Numbered from the stretch's first letter, positions 8,553-18,298 are shown. The stretch is DNA of 32,852 bases from Aestuariirhabdus haliotis (GCF_023509475.1 NZ_JAKSDZ010000037.1:1-32852); one strand, 5' to 3'. Notes: generated from the sequence alone by a model not told the origin. Translations and numbers: made by a program.

Positions 8553-9878
8553 ATGAAGCTACCCTTTGCGCTTGCACTTGCCGCCCTGATCAACCTGCTT
8601 GCGGTAACCGTGCAAGCTGCCCCTGTCACCCTGATCTACTCGTCCAATCTCGATGGCGAACTGGAACCCTGCGGCTGCACAGAGTCCGGTGACATGGGCG
8701 GGCTCAAGCGTCGTGCCAGCGTGCTGGAAGCCCTGCGAAAAGACAATCCGGAGCTGGTGGTTATATCCGCCGGCGGGCTGCTGTCCGCCCAGATGACCAG
8801 CAACCCGATCAAGAACCGCTACATATTAAGTGCCATTGATCAACTCGACTACGACGTCGTGGGTTTGCAGTGGACCGACCTGTCCTATGGTTTCCAGGCC
8901 CTGAACTCTGCCCCGCTGCCCTGGGTGGCCAGCAACTGGCACGATGAGCAATTCGCCAAAGCCATCAAGATCGAGCGTGCACAGGCGAGTCTGCATTACT
9001 TCCAATGGCTGGATCCGAAGCAGTCTCCCTATCGCCAGATGGGTACCGGTAACTACAAAACCCAGGCCAATCCGGAAACCTTGATGCAAGCCCTTAAGGT
9101 GGCGCGCCAACACAACGGCACCACCGTTGTTGGCACCACGTTGACCCTTGAGCGGGCCCGGCAAGAGCTGCCCCTGGAATTGATTGACCTGTTGCTGATC
9201 GAAGCCCGCTATGAAGAGCTCGGCGAACCACAACTTTTAACCACCGGTAACTCAGCCAGCACCCTGGTCATTCAGCCGGGCTCTCGAGGCATGCGCCTGG
9301 GCCAACTCGATCTGGAGATCGCAACAAACGGACGCATAAAGAGCTGGCAACATCAGGAGATCAAACTTCCCCCCAGTGTCGGGGACGCGCCTTCGATGGC
9401 TGACTGGTACAGCGCCTATAACGAAGAGATCAAGCGCTATTACCAGCAACGTGTTGAGCAAAGAAAGGCGTTAAGGGACGGGTCGAGTCCGTTTCTGGGT
9501 AATGGTCAATGCGCTGCCTGCCACAGCACCAGTGCGGCTCTCTGGAAACAGAGCGAACATGCCAAGGCCATCGCCGACCTGCAAGCCGTGGGTAAATCCT
9601 ACGATCCGGAATGTCTCGCCTGCCATACATTGGGGCTCAACACCGAGGGGGGCTATCTGGACCAACTGAGCACACCTCATTTGGCCAACGTGCTCTGTGA
9701 AAACTGCCACGGCGCGGGTCGCGAACACGTCGAATCGGTGGGGCAAATTCCGCCTCCGATCCCCAGACCCAATGAGGCGAACTGCCAGCAGTGCCATAAC
9801 CGTTCTCACAGCCCCGAATTCAATTTTCCGACCTATTGGGACAAAATCCGCCACGGTAAGGAAGCCACTCTGCCTTAA
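8553..9878 (+). CDS. Exported fusion of a degenerate UshA-like metallophosphatase domain and a tetraheme cytochrome c554-like domain
   Basis: The product is 441 residues. The signal peptide MKLPFALALAALINLLAVTV ends at VQA. Residues ~25-270 resemble the 5'-nucleotidase/UshA/SoxB metallophosphatase fold (SSNLDGELEPCGC, then GGLKRRA). The metal-site motifs look altered: the usual DAGD is SAGG at 72-75, and the GNHE position reads GLQWTD at 104-109. Four CxxCH heme sites follow at 320-324, 354-358, 382-386 and 411-415 (CAACH, CLACH, CENCH, CQQCH), with further His residues as possible axial ligands, as in cytochrome c554-type proteins. A periplasmic electron-transfer role is likely and the substrate is unknown. 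An upstream ATG at 8487 would add 22 residues before the signal peptide, so the ATG at 8553 is chosen. No strong ribosome site is visible. Confidence 0.8.
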   Translation: MKLPFALALAALINLLAVTVQAAPVTLIYSSNLDGELEPCGCTESGDMGGLKRRASVLEALRKDNPELVVISAGGLLSAQMTSNPIKNRYILSAIDQLDYDVVGLQWTDLSYGFQALNSAPLPWVASNWHDEQFAKAIKIERAQASLHYFQWLDPKQSPYRQMGTGNYKTQANPETLMQALKVARQHNGTTVVGTTLTLERARQELPLELIDLLLIEARYEELGEPQLLTTGNSASTLVIQPGSRGMRLGQLDLEIATNGRIKSWQHQEIKLPPSVGDAPSMADWYSAYNEEIKRYYQQRVEQRKALRDGSSPFLGNGQCAACHSTSAALWKQSEHAKAIADLQAVGKSYDPECLACHTLGLNTEGGYLDQLSTPHLANVLCENCHGAGREHVESVGQIPPPIPRPNEANCQQCHNRSHSPEFNFPTYWDKIRHGKEATLP

Positions 9879-9934
9879 CTCCACGATCAGGCGACAGACA
9901 CGAAAGTGGCGCACCATAGAAAATCAATCACCCA

Positions 9935-10537
9935 TTAGATCGCCAGTGCATCCAGCTGTTGCTCGGCACGACTGAATCCCCGGGCAAACTGGTCGTCGCC
10001 CATATTGAGCCCTTCGGCGTAGATAAACTGAACATCGGTGATGCCGATAAAGGCCAGTACATCTTTCAGGTAAGCCGTTTGGGTATCCGCCGCCGTGCCC
10101 TGATACTGCCCGCCTCGGGCGGCCAACACGTAAGCCTTTTTGCCCTTCAGCAAACCCTCGGGACCCTGCTCGGTATAACGAAAAGTCAGACCGGCTCGTG
10201 CGATATGGTCGATCCAGGCTTTCAAGGTGGAAGGAATGCCGAAGTTGTACATCGGCACCCCCAGCACCAGAACATCGCTCTCTTTCAGCTCCTGTACCAG
10301 GGCATCGGAGCGGGCCACCAGCGTCTGCTGTTCAACACTGCGCTGATCTTCCGGGGTAAAAAAAGCACCTACCATGGCTTCATCCAGATGCGGGATTGGC
10401 TGGCTCGCCATATCACGCTGCTGAATCTGATCATCGGGGTGGTGCTGGCGCCAGCGCGCCAGGAAGTTTTCGGTCAGTGCGGTTGAATTGGCGCCTTCGC
10501 GGCGCAGACTGCTATTGATTACCAGTACATTCGACAT
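9935..10537 (-). CDS. azoR: FMN-dependent NADH:quinone/azo reductase AzoR
   Basis: This cytoplasmic flavodoxin-fold enzyme of 200 residues reduces quinones and azo compounds with two electrons from NAD(P)H. Family features are the FMN-phosphate loop INSSLRREGANST near the N-terminus, VPMYNFGIPSTLKAWIDHI around residues 95-115 and the AARGGQY loop near 140. The length matches AzoR. A GAGAGGG ribosome site lies 4 nt before the ATG. A TACAAT -10-like hexamer lies about 60 nt upstream in 10538-10699, without a good -35. Its quinone-detoxifying role fits the YqjG-type reductase and peroxide genes elsewhere in the window. Confidence 0.9.
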   Translation of the reverse strand: MSNVLVINSSLRREGANSTALTENFLARWRQHHPDDQIQQRDMASQPIPHLDEAMVGAFFTPEDQRSVEQQTLVARSDALVQELKESDVLVLGVPMYNFGIPSTLKAWIDHIARAGLTFRYTEQGPEGLLKGKKAYVLAARGGQYQGTAADTQTAYLKDVLAFIGITDVQFIYAEGLNMGDDQFARGFSRAEQQLDALAI

Positions 10538-10699
10538 ATTGCCCTCTCTTTAATCGCGTCTGTGTGTAAACGCCGATTACTTGCTGATGGAACATAGGGC
10601 TATTGTAGAGGGCCGACCAAAGACTGATAGCGGAAAGAAATGAGCCACTTAATCAAATAAATTGAACAGCTAACTAATTAATAAATATAGAATTAAATG

Positions 10700-11290
10700 C
10701 TATTTAACAAGAAACTCGTGAAGTTCGACGAAATTATGGAAGCTGTGATCGGCCAGCTCGTTCCAGTCAAAGCGACCCCGGAAGTCGACATGCACGGTCG
10801 TTACTCCAGCCGCTCGTCCCGCTTCCAGATCGTGGACAAAATCCCCCACCATAACGGTATCCGCCACCACCACCTGAGACAGACTCATTAACTGCACAAT
10901 ACCCTCAGGGGACGGTTTGGGGGCGGCGCATTCGCGTCCGAGAATCGCCTGTGTAGCGAACAATCGGCTGAGGCCAATGGCCTCGAGTGAAAGCAAGGCG
11001 TTCTCCCGGGTGTTGCGGGTCAGCAGCCCTAGCTCGGCTCGCTGCGCCAACCACTGCAGACATTCCACCACACCATCCCCGGCCTCACTGTCGCCGGCAA
11101 GATCTCGTTCGATCTGCGCCAGCCGCCGATGCCTGAGCCGGGACTCGGGCTCCGGCAGCTGGTCGAGGTAGGCAATGATGTCTTCCTGCTCGGGGATACC
11201 AAGTTCACGGCGAATGGCCATGAAATCGTGTACCGGTCGAGTCAGGGTGCCATCGAGATCGAACACCCATAAACGCTTGTGCTCAAGCAT
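10700..11290 (-). CDS. HAD-superfamily phosphatase
   Basis: This is a soluble HAD hydrolase of about 197 residues. Motif I is VFDLDGTLT (nucleophile Asp11, acid/base Asp13), motif II is LLTRNT, motif III is the Lys in APKPSPEG, and motif IV is VMVGDFVHDLEAG. A small helical cap lies between motifs I and II, as in phosphoglycolate phosphatase-like proteins. The substrate is not predictable. The ATG at 11290 is reported; a TTG two codons earlier (11296) abuts the tesB stop and has AAGGG closer to it. Either way it is coupled to tesB as a two-gene leftward unit. Confidence 0.85.
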   Translation of the reverse strand: MLEHKRLWVFDLDGTLTRPVHDFMAIRRELGIPEQEDIIAYLDQLPEPESRLRHRRLAQIERDLAGDSEAGDGVVECLQWLAQRAELGLLTRNTRENALLSLEAIGLSRLFATQAILGRECAAPKPSPEGIVQLMSLSQVVVADTVMVGDFVHDLEAGRAAGVTTVHVDFRGRFDWNELADHSFHNFVELHEFLVK

Positions 11291-11296
11291 GGACAA

Positions 11297-12160
11297 TCAA
11301 CCCTTGCGGTTGCGTATCAACCCTTCCTGGATGGTGGATGCGACCAATTCACCTTGCTGGTTATAGTATTGGCCTCGCACCAGGCCACGAGCACCGCTGG
11401 CACTGGGGCTGTCCACTACGTACAGAAGCCATTCATCAAACCGGAACGGGCGATGGAACCACATCGCGTGATCGATAGTGGCGACCTGCATATGGGGCTT
11501 CCAGAAGCTTTCCCCATGAGGGTTCAGGGACACCGGCAAAAAGTCAAAGTCGGAGGCGTAGGCCAACAGGTATTTATGGATGCGCAGATCATCCGGCATC
11601 TCGCCATTCGTTCGGCACCAGATAAAACTCTGGGGCTCCATGACCTTGGGGTCGATCATATTTTGCGGATCAAGCAGACGCATTTCGATCGGTTTCTCAC
11701 ACACCATCTTCTCCCGGATGGTCTCGGGAATCAGGTGTTGAAACTGGCGATAAAGGTCGGTTTTGCTGGGAATATTATCCGGGCCTGCAACCTGGGGCAT
11801 ATCAGACTGGTGATCAAAGCCCGGCTCCTCAACCTGGAACGAAGCCGACATAAAGAAGATTGCCGCACCGTTCTGGATAGCCACCACTCGTCGTGTGGTA
11901 AAGCTCTTGCCATCGCGAATGCAATCAACTTCATAAACGATCGGCTTACGGGCATCGCCAGGGCGCAGGAAATAGCTGTGAAACGAGTGCACCGAGCGAC
12001 TCTCATCGACCGTCTGCTTGGCTGCGGACAGAGCCTGCCCCATAACTTGACCACCAAACACATTGGGAAAGCCAAGGTCCTGGCTCTGGCCACGGAACAG
12101 GTTTTCCTCGATTTTTTCGAGCTTGAGCAACTCAAGTAATTCATTCAACTGCTGACTCAT
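11297..12160 (-). CDS. tesB: Acyl-CoA thioesterase II TesB
   Basis: This hydrolyses medium- and long-chain acyl-CoA to free fatty acid and CoA in the cytoplasm. At 287 residues it has the double-hotdog layout of TesB. The N-terminal half shows [23 protein letters not shown] and [12 protein letters not shown]. The C-terminal half shows [21 protein letters not shown] (catalytic Asp), [11 protein letters not shown] and [10 protein letters not shown] (catalytic Gln). All are at the expected places. GGAGAG precedes the ATG. The HAD phosphatase follows directly. Confidence 0.95.
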   Translation of the reverse strand: MSQQLNELLELLKLEKIEENLFRGQSQDLGFPNVFGGQVMGQALSAAKQTVDESRSVHSFHSYFLRPGDARKPIVYEVDCIRDGKSFTTRRVVAIQNGAAIFFMSASFQVEEPGFDHQSDMPQVAGPDNIPSKTDLYRQFQHLIPETIREKMVCEKPIEMRLLDPQNMIDPKVMEPQSFIWCRTNGEMPDDLRIHKYLLAYASDFDFLPVSLNPHGESFWKPHMQVATIDHAMWFHRPFRFDEWLLYVVDSPSASGARGLVRGQYYNQQGELVASTIQEGLIRNRKG

Positions 12161-12336
12161 GCATCTCTCCGCTTTTGTATACTGCCGTATTGTTACAGGT
12201 ACGCTCTATCACTGTTACCTGCCACTGTCTCATCTTTTCTATTTTCAGTGGCACAGCCACTGGCCATGCCATTTATTCATACCGTCTAATGAGCTGCGCC
12301 GGTCGCGTCCTTGCTAATGAACAGGCCAGAACAACA

Positions 12337-13056
12337 TCAGCCTGAAGACGGAGGCAACAGGGGCTCACTGGCGGCTATTGCCTGCCGAGCTTCGGCGTAC
12401 CAGCGAGAGGGTTCAACCAACTGCCCTTCATCATCCAGTGCCGGATAATTGAGCCCCTGCTCATCGCACCAGTCCGCCAGCTTGGGATGACACCAGCGAA
12501 ACAGCGTCGACTGATATTCCTTCAGGGGTAAGCGGCACTGATCGTACATACCGGCCAAACGCCGCTGGTGCTGCGCCTCATTGAGTATAATCGCTGCCGC
12601 CACAGACACATTATAAGATTCCACCATACCCTGCATCGGGATCATGACAGCGCCATCGCAGGCTTGCGCGACCTCATCACTGACTCCGGTTTTCTCCGCC
12701 CCCAATAACAGCGCTAAAGGCTGGGTGTAATCCAGGTCCCGATAATCCAGAGCATCACTTGAAAGGTGGGCGGCGTGGATTTTCATCCCCTGCCCCCTCA
12801 GTGCCGCCATGCCGTCAGCAATCGTATCGTGGCGCTCGACGCTCACCCAGCGGGTACTGCCCATCGCGGTGCCGCGATAGGGTCGGTAGCCCTCCCGGGG
12901 TTCGGTGATATGTACTCTGTGAATGCCCACCGCATCGCAGGTACGAATAATCGCGGCCAGGTTCCGCCCCTTGTGCACCTGATCGGTGATCACACTGAGA
13001 TCCGGCTGACGGCGAGCCAGGGTGTGTACATAGCGCTGGTAGCGTTGTGGTGTCAT
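12337..13056 (-). CDS. trmH: tRNA (guanosine-18-2'-O)-methyltransferase TrmH
   Basis: This SPOUT-fold enzyme methylates the 2'-OH of G18 in the D-loop of tRNA using S-adenosylmethionine. It starts MTPQRYQRYVHTLARRQPDLSV, closely matching the start of known TrmH. It carries the NLAAIIRTCDAVG motif 1 with its conserved Arg, the LLLGAEKTGVS motif 2 and the knot motif 3 ESYNVSVAAAIILNEAQ. At 239 residues the length is normal. The frame is open 60 codons further upstream, but that extension has no family resemblance, so the ATG at 13056 is used. No good Shine-Dalgarno sequence is visible. Confidence 0.93.
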   Translation of the reverse strand: MTPQRYQRYVHTLARRQPDLSVITDQVHKGRNLAAIIRTCDAVGIHRVHITEPREGYRPYRGTAMGSTRWVSVERHDTIADGMAALRGQGMKIHAAHLSSDALDYRDLDYTQPLALLLGAEKTGVSDEVAQACDGAVMIPMQGMVESYNVSVAAAIILNEAQHQRRLAGMYDQCRLPLKEYQSTLFRWCHPKLADWCDEQGLNYPALDDEGQLVEPSRWYAEARQAIAASEPLLPPSSG

Positions 13057-13263
13057 AGGGAATATTGCGACCGGGAATGGGCGGGCATTGTACGGTTTGC
13101 GCCCGTCATTATCCACGGTTCGGCATTGGTAAGCCTCGTAACAGGCAGGTATCATTCGAGGGCACCGCTGAATAACACCAATGATCCCTGGCTTTGGAGT
13201 AAATCTAGATGCCCAGCGACTTGCGAACAATAACAAATAGCCCGACTATCGAAGGAGATGCTC

Positions 13264-14025
13264 TTGCTCACCCGGTTTTACACCAGCTGCCTGTTGGCCT
13301 GTCTGATTCTCGTCCCTGCCTCCTTGCAAGCCGCCAGCCTTCGCATCGGTACCACGGCCCAATACCCCCCTTTTACGTCGCAACACCAGGGTGAACTGCG
13401 AGGATTGGAAATAGAACTGGCCCAGCGGTTGGGACAGTCCCTTGGCCGGTCGGTAGAATTTCGTATCATGTCGTTTGCCGAACTGATTCCTGCGCTCAGT
13501 AACAACAGCGTCGACCTGATCATGTCCGGCATGAGCGTGACCGCCGAACGTGAACAGCGTGTGCTCTTTACTCAACCCATTACCCATACCGGCCAGGTGG
13601 CTATTATCCATCAACGCAACATCGCCCTGCTGGGCGAACCCTGGCAACTCAAGCGCAGCGGCCGGCGCATCGGGGTCAAGCACGGCACGACCGGGGAGCA
13701 ACTGGTCGCCGAACAATATCCGGAAGCCATTGTTATGAGTTTTAACAGTATCGACCAGGCCTTGGCGGTACTGGCTGCCGGGGAAATTGACTATGTTATC
13801 CACGATGCCCAGACCAGTTGGCTGATTACCCAGAACCGGGAGTTCAACGAACTGATCAGCCTTAACCAACCGCTCACCAAAGAGTCCATTGCCTGGGCCG
13901 TCAACCCTCGGGCAGTTTCCTTGCAGCAGGAACTCAACCGCTTTATTGCAGAGCTCAAACGCAGCGGCGAACTGGACCAATTGGTGCGCAAGTGGTTACC
14001 CCTAACCGTTCGCGTTAACCAATAG
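13264..14025 (+). CDS. Periplasmic solute-binding protein, family 3 (amino acid type)
   Basis: This is a secreted binding protein of about 253 residues. It has a signal peptide ending ...LVPASLQA and a mature start SLRIGTTAQYPPFT that is typical of polar amino acid binding proteins. LRGLEIELAQRLG, SVDLIMSGMSVTAEREQRVLFTQPI and the RIGVKHGTTGEQ lobe motif follow. GAAGGAG ends directly before the ATG at 13258, leaving no spacing. The TTG at 13264, six nt from GGAG, is the better start. No permease or ATPase genes follow, so it may be an orphan receptor or a ligand sensor. A LysR gene lies 34 nt downstream and is probably co-transcribed. Confidence 0.85.
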   Translation: MLTRFYTSCLLACLILVPASLQAASLRIGTTAQYPPFTSQHQGELRGLEIELAQRLGQSLGRSVEFRIMSFAELIPALSNNSVDLIMSGMSVTAEREQRVLFTQPITHTGQVAIIHQRNIALLGEPWQLKRSGRRIGVKHGTTGEQLVAEQYPEAIVMSFNSIDQALAVLAAGEIDYVIHDAQTSWLITQNREFNELISLNQPLTKESIAWAVNPRAVSLQQELNRFIAELKRSGELDQLVRKWLPLTVRVNQ

Positions 14026-14059
14026 GCCATACCGTTTAAACCGTTATCAGGACACAACC

Positions 14060-14989
14060 ATGGCCAATCCGATCACGATCGAGGCGTTACAGGTAATTGA
14101 TGCGATCAATCGTCGCGGATCGTTCTCCGCCGCCGCGGATGAACTGTTCAAAGTGCCCTCGGCCATCTCCTATACGGTGCAAAAGCTGGAGCAGGACCTG
14201 GATGTGACCATTTTTGATCGCAGCGGTCATCGCGCCGTATTGACCCCCGCCGGCGAGATGCTGCTGGAGCGCGGGCGTCAGATACTCGAAGCCACGGCCG
14301 AACTGGCTGACGCCACAAGGCAGGCGGCGAACGGCTGGGAGTCCCGATTGTCGATCGCCGTCGACGGTATTATCCCGATTAAGACCCTGCTGCCAATGAT
14401 TGCCCGTTTTAACGAGCACCAGAAAGGGGTCGAAATTCAACTGCATCATGAAGTGTTAATGGGCTGCTGGGACGCCCTGACCAGCCACCGAGCTGACCTG
14501 GTGATTGGCGCAGGCAAGGCCACCCGGCCCGGCAAACATTTCAACACCCTGCCCCTGGGCGAGCACGAATTCGTCTTTGCCGTTGCGCCTGGTCACCCTT
14601 TAACCGAAGCCAAACAACCACTGGAACCAGACAGTATCGCCGCCTTTACTTCGGTAGCCGTGCGCGACAGTTCGCGTCATCTGCCGGCGCGAACCCACGG
14701 CATTCTCGATCGCCAACTGCGACTGACCCTGCCGGATATACCCAACAAGGTGCGAGCGCAAAAAGCAGGGTTGGGTGTCGGCTACCTGCCTCGGTCAGCC
14801 ATTCGCCGGGAGCTGGCCGAAGGCACATTGATTGAACTGAAAACTCTGGATCCCCAACGTCCGAACAAAGTGGAAACCCTGGTAGCCTGGCGTAGCGGCA
14901 GCGAAGGTCGAGCGCTGAAATGGTTTGTCAGCGAGCTGCGCAAAGACAACGAAATTCGTCGCTACCTGAACAATACATTGCCTGATTGA
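14060..14989 (+). CDS. LysR-family regulator, YhaJ-like
   Basis: This DNA-binding regulator of 309 residues has an N-terminal winged helix-turn-helix (EALQVIDAINRRGSFSAAADELFKVPSAISYTVQKLEQDL) and a C-terminal effector-binding domain. The pattern of RRGSFSAAADEL, VPSAISYTVQKLE and FDRSGHRAVLTPAGEMLLERGR closely resembles E. coli YhaJ, as recalled. YhaJ in E. coli responds to quinone-like and nitroaromatic breakdown products. AGGA lies 7 nt before the ATG. Three genes away is a YqjG-type glutathionyl-hydroquinone reductase, and in E. coli yhaJ and yqjG are also near neighbours. That supports a shared role in quinone stress, though this is an inference. Confidence 0.85.
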   Translation: MANPITIEALQVIDAINRRGSFSAAADELFKVPSAISYTVQKLEQDLDVTIFDRSGHRAVLTPAGEMLLERGRQILEATAELADATRQAANGWESRLSIAVDGIIPIKTLLPMIARFNEHQKGVEIQLHHEVLMGCWDALTSHRADLVIGAGKATRPGKHFNTLPLGEHEFVFAVAPGHPLTEAKQPLEPDSIAAFTSVAVRDSSRHLPARTHGILDRQLRLTLPDIPNKVRAQKAGLGVGYLPRSAIRRELAEGTLIELKTLDPQRPNKVETLVAWRSGSEGRALKWFVSELRKDNEIRRYLNNTLPD

Positions 14990-14993
14990 ACCT

Positions 14994-15018
14994 TTCGGGT
15001 GCCAGCGAATAACCCGAA
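14994..15018. terminator. Convergent hairpin between LysR and chemoreceptor genes
   Basis: A perfect 7-bp stem TTCGGGT/ACCCGAA (14994-15000 with 15012-15018) with an 11-nt loop lies between two convergent genes. T-runs are weak on both sides, so it is called as a likely but modest terminator. Confidence 0.5.
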
Positions 15019-15048
15019 TAGGCCCTATCCGAGTTGTTCGCCATTGCA

Positions 15049-17196
15049 TTAGATACGGAACTGCCCCACCAGGGATTGCTGCTGATCAGCCAGCTCGGTC
15101 AACTCACCACTGATCCGCGCCGACTCGCTGGCTTGCTCACTGACATCCTGCGAGGCCGTGCGAATCGAAGACATATTACGATTGATCTCCTCGGACACCG
15201 CGCTTTGCTCTTCCGCGGCACTGGCAATCTGGGTGTTCATATCGTTGATAATGCCGACCGACTGGGTAATGCGCTCCAGTGACGCCACGGCCTGTTGCAC
15301 CTGATCCACACTGACACCGGCCTGTTCATTACCCGCCGCAATGACCTCGACCACTTCACGGGTGCCGGTTTGCAGACTATTGATCAACGACTGCACCTCT
15401 TCGGTGGAATCCTGGGTCCGCTTGGCCAGGCTGCGCACCTCATCCGCTACCACGGCAAAGCCGCGCCCCTGTTCACCGGCCCGGGCGGCTTCGATGGCGG
15501 CATTCAAAGCCAGCAGATTGGTTTGCTCGGCGATGCCCTGAATCACCACCAGGATTTTGCTGATATTATCGCTATCAGCCGCCAATCGCTCGACCACCGT
15601 CATGGAACGCGTCAATTCACCCGCCAGTTTCTCGATGGTATCCGTGGTTTCAGCCACCACATGTTTACCTTCAGCAGCAGCTTCATCGGCATCGCGTGCG
15701 GCCCCGGCGCCCTGGGCCGCATTTTCCGCTACATCATGGGCCGTCGCGGTCATCTCTTCCGACGCCGTCGCCACCAGGTCAACCTCGCCCAACTGGCCCA
15801 TCACGCCTTGACTGGTGTGATCGGATACCTGAGCCGCACGATCAGCGGTGCCCCGTACCTGCTCAACCGAGGCCACCACATCGGCGATGATGGTTTGCAG
15901 CTTGTCCATAAAGAGATTGAAGTTTTTCGACAACTGGCCCACTTCATCCTCGCCCAGTACTTCAATGCGTCGGGTCAAATCTCCTTCGCCGGTCGCAATA
16001 TCGTTCAGCCGGCTGGCTACGCTGCGAAGTGGCAACACCAATTGACGGGAGGCCAGCCAAATCAGCACCAGGGCAACAGCGGTAATCCCCAGCCCCACCA
16101 GAATGGCCACCCAGGTATTACGCTCTCCGCTCTCGACCAGTTTTGCCTCCAGAGCATTGGCGCTGGCGTAGACAGCGCTTTGCGGGGCATCGATAAATAC
16201 GCCCCAGGGCTTATCCGTGTGCCCGACCGTTACCTGACTGAATGCCTCGACCCGCTGACCATCCTGCGATAGCCCGATAGAGACCGAACCTGACGATTGC
16301 AGCTCTCTTATGCGCTTGGCCAGCTGAGGCTCGAGTACCGACTCAATTTTTTTCCCGGCCAGTTCGGGCTTTTCATCGTAACCCGCCAGAACACCCTGAT
16401 TACCGATAACCAGAACTCGCCCCTGGCCCTCGAACAACTCCTGGTCCAGCGTCTTGATCAGGCGCGCCAGTTCACTTAATTCGATATCGATACCCAGCAC
16501 GCCTAAGAGTTCACCATCCTGTAACAGGGGAACCGATAAGGAGGTCATAAATATAGAGGTATCGCCGACTTCATCCTCGTAGGGTTCCAGCACACAAACC
16601 GCCTTGCTGCGCCGCGAGCATTCAAACCATTCGTTTTGCGCAATACCCTGCTCATCAAGGGAATCATCGGTCATGTACGATTCGTCCATCGCCTCAGAGA
16701 CAACCCCTTCTGCGGGGTCTCTGGCCCAATAGACGGCGATACGCCCGGTTTCATTGGCACCGCGCTCAGAATCCTCAATAAAATTATCATCCTGGCCATC
16801 CAGTGCATCGGGCTCAAATACCAGATAGATCCCCAGAAAACTCTGATATTGCTCCAACGCCCGCTTCAACATGCCATTCACACCCTCACGCAGATCGGTA
16901 CTATCCAGAAAGGTATCTTCAGCATTTTGACGGAAGAACAGCAGGTTCTCAGCCAGCATATCGGCTCGATAAAAGGCTTCTTCGAAACTGCCTGAAACGG
17001 CGCGGGTTTGGCTGTCGAGCATGGTGTGCAATTGAGCTTGCACCATGGCATCACTGACGGCTCTGGATTCCAGGGAGACGAACTCCCTGGCCTGATGCGC
17101 CGCCGAAATTGAATACCCTACCACCGCCGTCATAGTCACCAGCAAACAGAGGCCGGTAGCGAGGGTGATTTTCCATTGTATGGACAAAGATGACAT
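15049..17196 (-). CDS. Methyl-accepting chemotaxis protein with periplasmic Cache domain
   Basis: This inner-membrane chemoreceptor has 715 residues. It has TM1 near residues 10-33, a large periplasmic domain to about 355 with features of a double Cache sensor ([29 protein letters not shown]), TM2 (about 360-382), a HAMP region with [20 protein letters not shown], and a cytoplasmic coiled coil. The signalling hairpin is the hallmark [20 protein letters not shown] and [18 protein letters not shown]. The ATG at 17196 with AAGG 8 nt upstream is preferred to a TTG seven codons earlier. Double Cache receptors often bind amino or organic acids; the ligand here is unknown. No che genes are nearby. 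Confidence 0.93.
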   Translation of the reverse strand: MSSLSIQWKITLATGLCLLVTMTAVVGYSISAAHQAREFVSLESRAVSDAMVQAQLHTMLDSQTRAVSGSFEEAFYRADMLAENLLFFRQNAEDTFLDSTDLREGVNGMLKRALEQYQSFLGIYLVFEPDALDGQDDNFIEDSERGANETGRIAVYWARDPAEGVVSEAMDESYMTDDSLDEQGIAQNEWFECSRRSKAVCVLEPYEDEVGDTSIFMTSLSVPLLQDGELLGVLGIDIELSELARLIKTLDQELFEGQGRVLVIGNQGVLAGYDEKPELAGKKIESVLEPQLAKRIRELQSSGSVSIGLSQDGQRVEAFSQVTVGHTDKPWGVFIDAPQSAVYASANALEAKLVESGERNTWVAILVGLGITAVALVLIWLASRQLVLPLRSVASRLNDIATGEGDLTRRIEVLGEDEVGQLSKNFNLFMDKLQTIIADVVASVEQVRGTADRAAQVSDHTSQGVMGQLGEVDLVATASEEMTATAHDVAENAAQGAGAARDADEAAAEGKHVVAETTDTIEKLAGELTRSMTVVERLAADSDNISKILVVIQGIAEQTNLLALNAAIEAARAGEQGRGFAVVADEVRSLAKRTQDSTEEVQSLINSLQTGTREVVEVIAAGNEQAGVSVDQVQQAVASLERITQSVGIINDMNTQIASAAEEQSAVSEEINRNMSSIRTASQDVSEQASESARISGELTELADQQQSLVGQFRI

Positions 17197-17305
17197 AGGT
17201 TTCGCCTTTCTTTTCAACTAGATCAAACAGACTTCCGCTGCCGCACCGCCGAAGCACTGACAAATAACCACTAGATATAAAAGATCGGCCTAAAAAATAC
17301 TTTCT

Positions 17306-18298
17306 TTAGGTTAAAACTGATAATCGTTCACGGTCATGCCAAGCATCCAGATTGAGCAGCGGCCCCACAGGAACAATTCGGGTTGGATTGATCTGCTGAT
17401 GACTGAAAAAATAATGCCGCTTTATATGAAGCAGACTCACCGTATCGGCGATTCCGGACCACTGGTAGAGCTCTCGCAGGTAGTTACTTAATTGAGGATA
17501 GTCAAAAATGCGCCGCAAGTTACACTTAAAATGCCCGACATAGACCGCATCGAAACGCACAAGGGTGGTAAACAATCGCCAATCTGCTTCGGTGATCTGA
17601 TCGCCAGCCAGGTATCGACGTTCACTCAGCAATTGATCGAGCCAGTCCAGAGTCTCGAACAGCTTCGTCACCGCATCTTCGTAGGCTGCCTGAGTGGTTG
17701 CGAAACCGGCGCGGTATACGCCGTTGTTGATCGCGCCATATATTGTCTGATTGAGGCGATCGATTTCAGGTCTCAGCGCCTCCGGATAGAAATCGCTCTG
17801 GTTACCCGTGATAGAACTAAAGGCATCGTTGAACATACGAATAATTTCTGACGACTCGTTATTAACAATGCGTTGCTGTTGTTTATCCCAGAGTACCGGC
17901 ACCGTTACCCGCCCCGAATAATCCGGAGTGTCATGGGTATAGAGTTGGTGCATATAGTCATAACCATAAAGGTCATCACCGCAGTCCACCTCCAGCTCAC
18001 CGCTAAATGCCCAGCCCTTGTCGAGCATATCCGGGTGCACAACGCTAACGCCGATCAGGGATTGCAGCCCCTTTAGCTGGCGAAAGATCAATGCACGATG
18101 GGCCCAGGGGCAAGCCAGGGAAACATAAAGGTGATAACGTCCCGCTTCTGCGGCAAAGCCACCTTCGCCTGAAGGGCCGGGTTGGCCGTCGGTGGTGATC
18201 CAGTTGCGAAACTGGGCGTCTTCACGAACAAACTCACCGTCGTGCTCATCCGTGGCATACCATTGATCGTGCCACTCGCCCTTGATTAATAACCCCAT
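17306..18298 (-). CDS. yqjG: Glutathionyl-hydroquinone reductase (YqjG/Xi-class GST)
   Basis: This cytoplasmic thioltransferase of 330 residues reduces glutathionyl-hydroquinones with glutathione. The catalytic motif CPWAHR (Cys63), preceded by RYHLYVSLA, is diagnostic of the Xi class, as is the C-terminal helical domain with YGAINNGVYRAGFATTQAAYE. The length matches E. coli YqjG. GGAGG lies 8 nt before the ATG. With the nearby YhaJ-like regulator and AzoR it suggests a quinone/electrophile protection theme. Confidence 0.93.
   Translation of the reverse strand: MGLLIKGEWHDQWYATDEHDGEFVREDAQFRNWITTDGQPGPSGEGGFAAEAGRYHLYVSLACPWAHRALIFRQLKGLQSLIGVSVVHPDMLDKGWAFSGELEVDCGDDLYGYDYMHQLYTHDTPDYSGRVTVPVLWDKQQQRIVNNESSEIIRMFNDAFSSITGNQSDFYPEALRPEIDRLNQTIYGAINNGVYRAGFATTQAAYEDAVTKLFETLDWLDQLLSERRYLAGDQITEADWRLFTTLVRFDAVYVGHFKCNLRRIFDYPQLSNYLRELYQWSGIADTVSLLHIKRHYFFSHQQINPTRIVPVGPLLNLDAWHDRERLSVLT

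Noticed and set aside
15295-16272. 325-codon rightward open frame opposite the chemoreceptor gene
   Set aside because: It is fully antisense to a clearly recognised methyl-accepting chemotaxis protein, and its His- and Gly-rich product looks like a codon shadow.
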